Origin: Phytophthora colocasiae
Lineage: Eukaryota; Oomycota; Peronosporomycetes; Peronosporales; Peronosporaceae
Length of the DNA: 64,000 nucleotides
Direction: 5' to 3'
Assembly (NCBI GenBank): GCA_018806915.1
Contig: JAGKQI010000098.1
Location: 1,302,001 to 1,366,000 of the forward strand
The notes under the pieces were generated by a model, which made no database searches, was not told where the DNA came from, and saw only the letters and a list, made by a program, of their open reading frames with translations. Positions 1-9,569 of this stretch are shown in pieces (position 1 is the stretch's first letter; each line of letters begins with the position of its first letter). A program made the position numbers and the translations under genes.

Positions 1-1086
1 CGATTCGTCCGGGGATACCGTAGACAACGCGACGACCTTGAGCGGGTTAGTTCCAGCCACACCAGGTTGAAACAGTCTCTCATCTGGACACGAGACGCGT
101 GTCCGGCGATTCTCACGCGCGTACTTGGCACCATCAGCTAGCATATTCGCAGCACACACAGCCTTGTTCTCATCTCCATTAGCTCCGAGGTCAAAGACAC
201 TCACTTGGGCGTCATCATGCAGTACGTAGAGAATATGTCTTGTATGGTCCACACACATATCCACCACTTTTCCAGGAGCACTGGCCAGTCCGGCCAGGAA
301 CCGAGGCAAATACTGTGCGTAACTGGACGTGTGGGCCACCTTCCTGCAACCTTCCAACGCTCCGACCCCAGGTAACGCAGCCCCTAGCAACGAGTTCCTG
401 TCGGCTGCAGCCTTCTGCTCCGGTGTGTACAAAAACTCGTAAAGAGCTCCATCAGATCCACCAAAGAAGATGCGTCCACTGCGCGTAGTCACAATCTTCC
501 GGACGACGCACTTGTCCGTGCTAACACTGAGCTTCGTTCTCTGTAGTTTAAAGCTCACGGGGCCAGTGCCGTCCGGTCGTTCAGGCTGATTGTCGTCGGC
601 CACGACGGCCAATAGCAAAACCTCCACTGTAGTAGCCACCACGAGCACATGGCGGACTTTAGAGGTGAAAATTCCCGTAGCAGGGCGAGTCACGAGTCCA
701 ACAGCGACGACGGCTTGATCGAACTCCTTAGCGGCGAAGCGACCGCGTTGAGCGTAGCTCCAGAGGAAGAGACGGGAGTCCACGGACGTCCAGGCCGAGC
801 GAATCTCAGGTAAAAGACCAGACAGCGACAAAGTCTTCGTGTCATCCAGTGCGGCAGCTACTACACCAGGTAATGGGATGACAGAGCCCTTTTTGGCCAC
901 TTGAGGGGTCCATTGTGATGCGTACGGCTCGAAGAAGTAGTTTTGCGGCTCCGATTGGGCGTTTAACTGGTCAATCAGGTCCGGGTACGACGCGTCCTCC
1001 TGTGTGGCTTGGTCCACACGTGTCTTGGCGTCCGATAGGCCCTTGAACGAACGATCCATCGCCTCGCGGGTCGCCGACAACTCCAT
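1..1086 (-). CDS. Nup155/Nup170-type nucleoporin, N-terminal part (runs off the window)
   Basis: Translating the minus strand from an ATG at 1086 gives 362 codons without a stop to base 1, so the gene continues outside the window. The protein starts MELSATREAMDRSF. It contains stretches typical of the N-terminal beta-propeller of the Nup155 inner-ring family: an early FPDL-like segment (SYPDLIDQL), then IPLPG, then EIRSAWTSVDSRLFLW, AVGLVTRPATGIF and VRHVLVVATTVEVLLL. In Nup155 homologues these come in the same order as the PPIS-AW-TID-LF-W, AVGLV and VRHLLVLAT blocks. The family scaffolds the inner ring of the nuclear pore. I see no intron. A CCAAT box lies about 60 bp upstream (around 1144). 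The 3' half is unseen, so completeness cannot be judged. Confidence 0.85.
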   Translation of the reverse strand, partial: MELSATREAMDRSFKGLSDAKTRVDQATQEDASYPDLIDQLNAQSEPQNYFFEPYASQWTPQVAKKGSVIPLPGVVAAALDDTKTLSLSGLLPEIRSAWTSVDSRLFLWSYAQRGRFAAKEFDQAVVAVGLVTRPATGIFTSKVRHVLVVATTVEVLLLAVVADDNQPERPDGTGPVSFKLQRTKLSVSTDKCVVRKIVTTRSGRIFFGGSDGALYEFLYTPEQKAAADRNSLLGAALPGVGALEGCRKVAHTSSYAQYLPRFLAGLASAPGKVVDMCVDHTRHILYVLHDDAQVSVFDLGANGDENKAVCAANMLADGAKYARENRRTRVSCPDERLFQPGVAGTNPLKVVALSTVSPDES

Positions 1087-1267
1087 TAGGACGTACGGGG
1101 CGTTTGGTGGTTTGCTTGGCGGGGGATTAAATGAAAAATTTCAACCAATGGGATTGTATTCTGGGTTGACAAAAAGAACAGCCCATCCTGGACAGAAAGA
1201 TACGCCCATCTATCTGGCGAACTACAAGGCAGTGTTTGTTACTTGAAGCACTAACGTAGTCCTCTGA

Positions 1268-4200
1268 TCAGTTGGAGATGAACGAGAACATGGACGGCTC
1301 AGGTTCTTGCAACACGCTGCGTTGGGATTGCGCTTGAGAAATGGACGAAGAGGCCACAGTAGGTGTCGTGGACGATGTGTTGCTGCCACGCATGAACCCG
1401 AACGCAGTGGGTGACGACGGTTCTGTAGTTGTTGAGCTGCTGTCAAACACGGCCTGGTCACGAGCGTTGATGGTAGACATGAACCCGAATGACGATTGTG
1501 TGGACTCAGTGATGGTCTGTACCGATTCAGCTCCAATCGGAGGCCGCCCTGACGCTGTCGAGCGCAACGAGGCCTCCAAGTCACTGAGACCCATGGGGCG
1601 GCCGTGGCTGCTCTTCGTCAATGTGTCGTATAGCGCGGGGGGTGGTCGCACAGGCTCCTGCAACTGCTGAGTGTCATCCTTCACACTGAGTCCAGCGAAC
1701 ATTGGCTGCTGCTTCAGAGTATCATCCTTTAGGCTGAGTCCGGCGAACACGTTCGTGGCTACCTTAACCGTCGGGTTCGCGACATCTGCTGATAGTACAC
1801 CAAAACTGGACGATGGGCTAGTCGGGGTCTGGCTAATTGTGAGTGGGGCAGCGGTAGCCACTGTAGGTTGTTGATGGGCGTTGCCCCGGAGGAAACTGAA
1901 GCCGTACGAATTGTCTGCTTGCACGGGTGCCGATGGAGGCACCAAAACGTTTCCACTATGAACATCAGCGACTTGGGCATTGGCATTGGCGTTCAAAAAC
2001 TGGAATCCGGAATCCTCTCGCAGTTGTGAAATACCAAGTGGTGGGTCGTTGACTGTGCTGTTAGAGTCACCTCCAACGAATGCAAATGCTGACACGGGAT
2101 GTTTCTCTTCTTCCGATACCGCCACATCACCGTACGGTGGAGGATCTGTGCTAGCAGTACTCTGGATAAGTCGAGCCAAATCATCCGCCCTTCGAACAAG
2201 TGTTGAGCGAAACTGCTTCACCTCTTCATAATTTGGTGGTCGGTGCTCCCCAAAAATGACTGAATCGATTCCTTGTGTCTGGATCTTCTCTACTGTGCCG
2301 TGGAGTTGGGCCAATTGGTTGCGACGGTCTACAACACGCTGGCCACCATGCTCACGACGAATGAGCTCTTTGAGTTTTACCTCAATATCGGCCAAACTGC
2401 TGCTGTACCCGTTCAACCGCGTCATGAATGCCTCACCACTGGAGCTTCCTGGTGTACGTATGTCCTCTGACTCAGGTTGTGCGTGGTCCCCTTCAACACT
2501 GTTCCCGTCTGTTGCACTATCCTCCTCCTCTTCCAGTGGGGGCGGAATGTAGGGCACCATAAGCGTTGAAGGGTTTGCAGCCCGGCCTTGTGTCATGAGC
2601 TTCTTAAAGCGCAGCAGCTTCGGTGCGTTCGCTAATGATCCTAGAATGGGGCCAACTTCGGCAAGCCCCTTATCCTCCACATAAATGGAGTTAATACTAA
2701 TCAAAGCGCAGCCTGGACAAATAGCCGGGTGCAGCTCAAGGTAGCCACGTCCCCCAGTTGGCAAGGGCACGAAACGTTCAATCACGGTCATGTCGGGAAT
2801 TGTACGGTCCAGCATGACGCCCATAGGTCCTGGGGGGACATCAATTTCCAGAATCACTTCTCGCAACGGTTCAGTGGCCTGTGTGGGTTCGGGTATGTCG
2901 TTCTCGCTCCCATGCACGGCGTCAGATGAGGGCTTGTATGCATCAAATGAATCCAGAGCTTGGCCACCATCGTTAGCATCTAGACCTTCAAAAGCATCGT
3001 GAATCGGGTCTGGTTCCTCCACTTTCTCCTCTTCCTTCTCAGGCTCGTTCATCTGGGTAGGTTGTAGCATAGTCGGCTCCGGAAGTGTATCAAAGACTGT
3101 GTGCCTACGCTGAAGAATAGGCGTCGGAGTTGCCTGTGCTGATGGTTCAACAGCTGATGCCGACTTTTGTTGTTGCTGCTGGGGCTGTTGCTGTTGTCCA
3201 CCCATAAACGCAAACGCTGACGTAACTTCAGCTGACGACGACGATGGGATACCATGTTCAATCGCGTGGACGCTGCTTCCTGGAGACGCCCGGTTCATAA
3301 AGCTGAAACTGGACGAGTCCGATGGCAACGATGGTGCACTAGGCACTGGCATTGCTGAGACGGGTGCAGCATTCTGAGAAGGAGAATTCGCCATAAAGGT
3401 GAATGCTGAACCAGCTGGGGCTGGTGAAGCTGCTACTGAAGATTGTGGCGGTGAGTCGACTTCACCCCCGTTAGCTGATAAGAAGCCAAACGCCGAGTTG
3501 CTAACTGGGGGAGTCATCGGCTCGGCCGCCATCTGAGCTGGAGGATACTCCTGTTGCTGCGGTCCCAAGAAACTGAATGCTGATCCTTCCTGTCCTTGGG
3601 GTGCCGGGAGTGGCGCACTGCTGCTACGTGGCGAGTCATTCATGTCCATCATCAAGTCTGGTGGCGTCTGCTGAGACTTGACAATGGGCGACGTGTGCAT
3701 GAGCGTGTGCATCTCTGGAGCTTGGCCTACCGCTTTAGCGGCGTCTGCTTCCTCTGCTTCCTCCTCCTGCATTCTGCGCATCATCTCCAATGGACTCTCC
3801 TCGTCCGGCGGCACATAGTCCTTCAGTTGCATGAACACTTTGTCTGCGCGTTTGCGCAGCATATCCTTCCTAGCATTGCGCAGATCTTCTAGCAAGTCCA
3901 GACGACCACTGTAATACTGTTTGTAGAAATCTGCCTCTCCACTGCCTAGTAGGGCACCAAGCACAGACAAAGCCTTGGCCTTTACTTGCCACAATGGACT
4001 CTCGAACTTGTCGTCCAGCAGCTCACAAATATACTAAGACGACGAGTTGTAAGTCAGTATCCTAAGATCAACATAAAAATAATTTTAAAAAAAAGTTGTA
4101 CATACGTCATGGTCCAGTGTATGCAGATAGCGCAGCAGCTTTTGCAGCACCTCGCGCGGTGGGAAGGACGAGGAGCCTACGGACGAACAGAGCTCCGACA

Positions 4201-4327
4201 CAAGCGCATTTTCCAGGTCCGTCTGGTGCTGTACCGGCGTCTGTTGATTCTGTGTGAAGCCCTGCTTCCACCGAGCCGCCTGTGACGCGTAGGTGGACTC
4301 AGGCGCGGGTCGCCGCTGGCTCTGCAT
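1268..4327 (-). CDS. Tepsin-like AP-4 accessory protein with ENTH/VHS-like domain, PDZ-like domain and many ear-binding motifs
   Basis: Two exons, 4327-4106 and 4033-1268, with a 72-bp GT-AG intron (4105-4034, phase 0), give about 995 residues. I chose the ATG at 4327 (MQSQRRPAPES) because 4328-4551 is AT-rich and looks intergenic. Residues about 45-150 form an ENTH/VHS-like helical domain (HTLDHD joined to YICELL, then WQVKAKALSVLGALL). A PDZ-like domain follows near residues 470-560 (PPGPMGVMLD, then FVPLPTGGRGYLEL). Scattered through the disordered rest are SAFSFLG, SAFGFLS, SAFTFMA, SSFSFMN, SAFAFMG, SAFAFVG, SGFQFLN, SSFGFMS, TAFGFMR and a terminal SMFSFISN, plus two FAGLS[LV] sites. Tepsin uses S[AV]F[SA]FLN and LFxG[ML]x[LV] motifs to bind the epsilon and beta4 ears of AP-4 (family knowledge). 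A role in AP-4 vesicle traffic is inferred. Only the motif number and the PDZ domain depart from the family. Confidence 0.72.
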
Positions 4328-4551
4328 GGCGAGGAAGGAAGTGCGCGCCTTGAGGTCGAAGAGATGTGTGACTGGGGGAGGAATAGAATACCTTGAGGCG
4401 ATTTTCCACCAATCATCACTAGTTTTTAAGCTTAAAAATTGATGCAATTGGTAGAAAATCATAACAAATCTGATAGCAACATGAACAGCGTGTTCTGGTT
4501 CAATTACTACGGAAAATTGTAGTAATGTTTGGTAAATTATGTTGGTAAATC

Positions 4552-7500
4552 TCAAAAGAAGAGAGCACTCTTCTGACGTTCTACTGAGCGGACATTGGTT
4601 TGGATGGGTGGCGGGAGTTGACTGGCCTCTTCAGCATTTGTTTCGTTTGAAACAACACTTCTGTCCACTTGGTTTCTAAAATTCCGTCCAGGTGTGTCAG
4701 TGTCACTGTCTGCCTCGTACACCGAGGCTGGTTCACTGGCACCGTCGAAGTCGTCGTTGGAAGTTAAACTTGACTGGGAAAACAGAGTTTGCCGCAGTGA
4801 AAAATTGGAAACGGACGCTGCTCCATGTCGTTCTTTATCACCAGCACGTCGATGTAGCGCATGCTGGAACCTTGCACCAGATTTCCTTCTGGACGTGTTT
4901 GAGTCGACAACACTGAGCATGTCAAGGTCTTGTAGCAACTGCCCAAAGCAGACGCGGTGTTTTAGCTGAGCCACTTTCGGCTCTGTCAACGAAGCACTGC
5001 CGACGCTCAAAAAGATGTGGTCCCGCGATACTTGGCAAGACGTGAAGAAGTGGAATCTAAGGCTGAAGAATGGGGATTCCAAGTACTCGTCCCAAATGCT
5101 GTCGTCTTCTCCGTGTCCAGCATCTCCGGACGTGGAGTTTTGCTCACTTTTGGAATCTGTCGACTCCTCAGCCACCCCACTATCAGCTGATTCTTGTGTT
5201 CGCCTCAAAAACTCCCACACGGTTCCACTCAACGTAATGCTATCGGCGGTGTACTGCACTTTGCCAAAGTCCCCCGTCTCCACCTTCAGCTTTGGGGGCT
5301 CGGTGGGGTCATTAGTGACCACAGAGACTGCGAATGGAGTGAGGGTCTGTCCAGGTTCCAACTGCGATAAATCCGATGGCACTTCGAAAAGCACGCGCAC
5401 GGATGGGTTCTTCACGGAAACTTTCAAGCGATCGCTCGGTAGCCTTACTTTATCTTCTGAGTCATTGTCAAGTGACTCGAGCAGAAATTTTGATATCACC
5501 AAGGCACCGTTCTCGTGTGTTCTGGCCAGGGCAGACGGAGGGGGTTCGTGTACATGTTGCGAACTTATTGGCAATCCATCGGGAGAAGATAACGACGCCA
5601 TGTCCGTGAGGGGAACTACTACTGATCCGGAGCATGGACCTTTACCAGAGAATTCTCTCGCCTCAACGAACAGCCGACTCATGAGGCCTCTCGGCAAAGC
5701 ACCACGGAAAATGACACCAAGCACATCGATATTCGTTGCGACATACGAGAGGAGCTTGGTCGCTTTCTCATATCGGACATCCAGTCGTGCTAGCTTGTTT
5801 TCCAGATAAGTTCCATCCCTCAATTCGGCCAAATTTGCGAGACCGACCGAGCTTGTCTCCATACTCCTGCGAATGATGCGCTGCAGTGCCGTGTAGTAGG
5901 TTGACGCGCCTTCACACAGATCGAGGCGGAAAGTAACATCCACAAATGAAATGGACACGTCTACCGGATACTCCTTGATTTGCTCAATGTTGTTGATGAT
6001 GGACGAGAACGGAGATGGCATGTCCGAATCTCGAGACGGTGAGTTGGAACCTGGAGTTGACAATAGCTGAATGCATTGGCCCCACAGTTCACTCGCGAGT
6101 ACTTTTAGATGCGGTGTCTGATGGAATTGCTCGAAGTAGCCAATTAAATTGCGGATGCACATTCTGGGAGTCTCTGCCTTCCCGAACAACGTCTTGTTGT
6201 TGTTGTGAGTATCCACGAACGTCTTGTAAATTGTGTATAACACTTCAGCCTCGTCGTCTGAGATACCCATTACCTCACGTGCTGTCTCCGATAAATCTCG
6301 ATCCTTTTCCCGCTTAGCATCAATGCTTGAGTTGTTCAGTGCTGCGTCATAAACTGACAGCTTCCGCCCACTGATCTTGATTTCGCCAGACAAAACAACC
6401 TGAGCCTCACGACGTTGAATAAGTGGCCCAAGCTCTACACAAAATAGACGTTGAGCTGCACCCCTCACCACTGACGGAAGCATGCGGTTAATGAACATTT
6501 TCATGATCGTATCATGGTCCTTGCCGCGCTTGGTGCTGTTGGTTTCCCGCTCGTAGTAGACGAAGCTCGTGAGTTTGACGTCTAGCTCTTCTTGAGGGAC
6601 GGTCCAGCCCGAGATAGAGTCGAAAGCGAGGGGGATATCAGCCACAAGCTGAGCCTCAACATTCAACTCGTCGCAATGGAAGCTAGGCAGACGTCCTTCT
6701 GTTGCGAGCGTAAAGTTTGTCACCCGAAGCTTAAAACCATGCGCGGATGAAGTTGAGGTGTGAAGCGATAGGTGAGGGGCCGTCGATCTCGTTTCAATGG
6801 AAAACTTAGCGTGGAACGATGGGATCCAGATATCTCCCACACCCACGTAGATACCGTCACTACCGAATCGCAGCGTATATCCTTCAAAGTCCGGCAGGTA
6901 GTGCTCTTGTTTCGACTTCTCAACATTTTCATTTAGTTGCGTGAAAAGGTGACGAAGTTCAATGTACTCGGACCACAACGAATGGTTTTCCGGCCGTAGT
7001 TCCTCACTGTTTTCACGCATCTTTTCCAGTCTTTCCTTGATACTGGCACGCTGTCTAGCCAAAACCTCAATCCGTCGATAATTGGAGCTCTTGGCTGCAG
7101 TCCACGCCTTGACTTGCCTCTTCCTCTGCGAATCCACACACTGATGAAGCGTTTCCATCACTTGCTTAATCTGCTCAAACTGGTTCTTGGTATTATATTC
7201 ATCCGACAGAATTCCCAACGACGGTAACACTACTTGCTCAACATGGTCGATATAGTCCTCCAGCGGTACCGTCGACTTCTTTTCACCAAATACTTCAATG
7301 CACGCTTGAACAAGTAGCGCACCTACCTCAACACCACGTATTCTAGCCAATAGACTGTCTTGCAGCGCCAGGTACCGAGCTATATGCGTGCTTGAATATT
7401 CCCCCAGCGTTGATTTTGTAACTAGCACACGTCGGAACGTCAACGTTGCCGGAATGTCAACACTGGCCAACGTCATTTGCGCCATCTCCAACGTTGAGAA

Positions 7501-7944
7501 TCTCCTACTCTGTCCATTAACACCAACTAAAATGTCGCCAGTTTGAACAAGTCCCGATCTCTCCACATCTCCCGGGGGTCCTCTCTTCCCCTTGTCCACA
7601 CTACGGTCGAACCCGTGCACCACAATTTGCCCCCTTTCCTGAGCTAATTGCACTCGGAAAGGCCGAGAATTGCACTGAATCCGCACTAAATGTCTGTTCC
7701 TTGACTCACCACCATCAAAATCTGCATCAGATAGCGCTGATCGGCGTCGAATTGACGGTGTGCGCCTTACAGGCGATGCGGGGCTTGAGGTCTGGGAAAA
7801 AGCGAACGGAGACTGAGCTTGGGGGTCTTCTAGGGGCGTCCCGGGCTCTAAGAAACCGGCAAATCTGTGTCTAGTGGTCGGAGATAAGGCTTCGCTCAGC
7901 ATACTCCGCCCACGAGCGAACAGAGGCAGCTTGGACGGGTCCAT
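4552..7944 (-). CDS. Large PDZ-domain protein with coiled coil, otherwise uncharacterised
   Basis: A single uninterrupted reading frame of 1130 residues starts at an ATG at 7944 (MDPSKLPLFARGRS). Residues about 85-170 look like a PDZ domain: a VRIQCNSRPFRVQL strand pair, RSGLVQTGDILVGVNGQS and a closing PATLTFRRV. Residues about 265-345 are strongly charged and helical (SIKERLEKMRENSEEL), a probable coiled coil. The conserved-looking middle (about 350-560) alternates beta-rich segments with a helix, but I do not recognise a named family; a lipid-binding fold is only a guess. The tail is serine- and acid-rich. The first 70 residues hold several proline-directed Ser/Thr sites (SPTT, TPLED, SSPASP). 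The gene lies 224 bp upstream of the tepsin-like PDZ gene on the same strand and shares a roughly 175-bp divergent promoter with the THUMP methyltransferase. Confidence 0.6.
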   Translation of the reverse strand: MDPSKLPLFARGRSMLSEALSPTTRHRFAGFLEPGTPLEDPQAQSPFAFSQTSSPASPVRRTPSIRRRSALSDADFDGGESRNRHLVRIQCNSRPFRVQLAQERGQIVVHGFDRSVDKGKRGPPGDVERSGLVQTGDILVGVNGQSRRFSTLEMAQMTLASVDIPATLTFRRVLVTKSTLGEYSSTHIARYLALQDSLLARIRGVEVGALLVQACIEVFGEKKSTVPLEDYIDHVEQVVLPSLGILSDEYNTKNQFEQIKQVMETLHQCVDSQRKRQVKAWTAAKSSNYRRIEVLARQRASIKERLEKMRENSEELRPENHSLWSEYIELRHLFTQLNENVEKSKQEHYLPDFEGYTLRFGSDGIYVGVGDIWIPSFHAKFSIETRSTAPHLSLHTSTSSAHGFKLRVTNFTLATEGRLPSFHCDELNVEAQLVADIPLAFDSISGWTVPQEELDVKLTSFVYYERETNSTKRGKDHDTIMKMFINRMLPSVVRGAAQRLFCVELGPLIQRREAQVVLSGEIKISGRKLSVYDAALNNSSIDAKREKDRDLSETAREVMGISDDEAEVLYTIYKTFVDTHNNNKTLFGKAETPRMCIRNLIGYFEQFHQTPHLKVLASELWGQCIQLLSTPGSNSPSRDSDMPSPFSSIINNIEQIKEYPVDVSISFVDVTFRLDLCEGASTYYTALQRIIRRSMETSSVGLANLAELRDGTYLENKLARLDVRYEKATKLLSYVATNIDVLGVIFRGALPRGLMSRLFVEAREFSGKGPCSGSVVVPLTDMASLSSPDGLPISSQHVHEPPPSALARTHENGALVISKFLLESLDNDSEDKVRLPSDRLKVSVKNPSVRVLFEVPSDLSQLEPGQTLTPFAVSVVTNDPTEPPKLKVETGDFGKVQYTADSITLSGTVWEFLRRTQESADSGVAEESTDSKSEQNSTSGDAGHGEDDSIWDEYLESPFFSLRFHFFTSCQVSRDHIFLSVGSASLTEPKVAQLKHRVCFGQLLQDLDMLSVVDSNTSRRKSGARFQHALHRRAGDKERHGAASVSNFSLRQTLFSQSSLTSNDDFDGASEPASVYEADSDTDTPGRNFRNQVDRSVVSNETNAEEASQLPPPIQTNVRSVERQKSALFF

Positions 7945-8119
7945 CGTCGGTAGATCTGCCTTGCTGACCTTACTGGTTGAATCTGATTATCGTAATATTG
8001 GTAACGGTTGTTCACTTGATACTTGTAATGCTTACAAAGCACAAGTCAAAAGTGCCAAATATCGCAGTATAAGTTGATATTTCGTGTCCTTTCGTCAGAC
8101 CAAAGTAGTGGTTGACAAC

Positions 8120-9474
8120 ATGGTATCAGCTTATTTGCTGCTCGTGCTGCGTGGACTGGAGTTCTTGGTGGAGGAGGAGATCCGAGCCAAATTGCAGGTG
8201 GAGAGTCTAGAGATATGCAGTGTACAGGAGAATCCTCGTCCACCCTACATGCAAGTGTTGCAGGGTCAAGCTGCAGTGGGTAGGATCATCCTGTGCACAA
8301 CGTCCTCGGCTGCGGAAGTGCAGGGATTACGATCAGTACAGGCGACGCTGGCATTACTAGCTAAAAGTGACGAGATTGACACGGAGAGCGATGCTGGAGT
8401 AAAGCAGATTGGGGTAAGTACATTAATGCTAATTTGCAGTGAGCTAGAGATAGTTTGAACTGATGTTTGGTGGTGCTAGCAATTGGTGGTGAACGCAGAT
8501 TGGAATTCGGCAGTGAAGCTATGGAAAGAACATACCTTGCGTCCCGTCGAGGATAAAGAGATCAAGTTCCGAGGCTCCTGCGTACGTGACGGCAAGCACA
8601 AATACAACTCGCAAGTTGTGGCTGGAGAAGTTGGTGCACGAGTGGTCGAAAAATTTGGCTGGGGTGTGAACCTAACGGAATTCGACCTAGAGGTTGTAGT
8701 GGTCATCTTCTACAAGTTCATGGTGGCTGGCATCGCGTTGTCTGATCCTCGAAAGATTCAATTTCGCAACCGCTTGGCGAATGAAAGTCGCAGCGCTCTT
8801 GCCGACTCTCAGTATATTTCCACGCTGCGTCCCAGTACTGCGTACCTGATGCTGCAACTCGCACAGCACAAATATGGTGACGTAGTGCTAGATTCGATGT
8901 GTGGAATCGGTACTCTTCCCATTTGTGCGGCTGACTTTACGAATGATGGTGTCTACGCCCTGGGTGGAGAGCTGGACGAGCTGCCGTCAGGCAAAGCCGG
9001 TCAGAACGCGTTAACTCGGCCTCGCCCAGTGGACATTGCGCGGTGGGATAGTGCACGATTGCCTCTGCGTAGTCACAGCGTTGACAGAGTGATGATCGAC
9101 ATGCCGTTCGGCGTCCGCTGTGGCAACCAACGTCAGAACAACAAGGTGCATTTCATCTTGGTTTCAATGTGCTATTTCCTAGATCTTACCAGTTTGTGTG
9201 CACTTCTTGTTCACAGATGTATCCGAAGGTCTTTAAGGAACTTCTCCGTATTTTGCGTCCTGACGGTCGAGCTGTTCTGCTGGTCATGTCCAAGAAGCTG
9301 TTCAAGGGTGCGATCAAGGATCTTCCGTTCCACGTCGTGTCCGAGCACATGGTTAGTATCGGTGGCTTGGGTGGAGGCATCTACGTCATTGAACCTGAAC
9401 AATCTAAACCGAGTGAGAGTAAAACAAACTCCACTATCGGTCAAAAGCGTAGTGCCAGCAGCGTATCCAGTTAA
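8120..9474 (+). CDS. THUMP-domain tRNA guanosine N2-methyltransferase (THUMPD2/3-like)
   Basis: Three exons, 8120-8413, 8480-9145 and 9217-9474, separated by phase-0 introns of 66 and 71 bp, encode 405 residues. The second donor is GTGCAT, a weak but plausible site, and both acceptors are AG. The N-terminal third is THUMP-like (LRGLEFLVEEEIRAKL). The Rossmann methyltransferase part carries the SAM-binding motif VLDSMCGIGTLPICAA, related to the DPMCGSGTxPIEAA block, and the catalytic-type motif IDMPFGVR, which corresponds to the [ND]-x-PFG[KR]R motif of THUMPD2/3. Family members make m2G in tRNA or U6 snRNA with the TRMT112 partner; which substrate applies here cannot be read from the sequence. 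The protein ends in a Ser/Lys-rich tail. I chose the ATG at 8120 because the upstream in-frame start is only GTG. Confidence 0.82.
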
Positions 9475-9569
9475 CATAGTAGGTAGACCACTGCAACATG
9501 AATAGACACTCAAATCTGGTTCAACTAAATTTGAATACATTTAGGACAGTTCTAAAAAAAAAGTCACAC

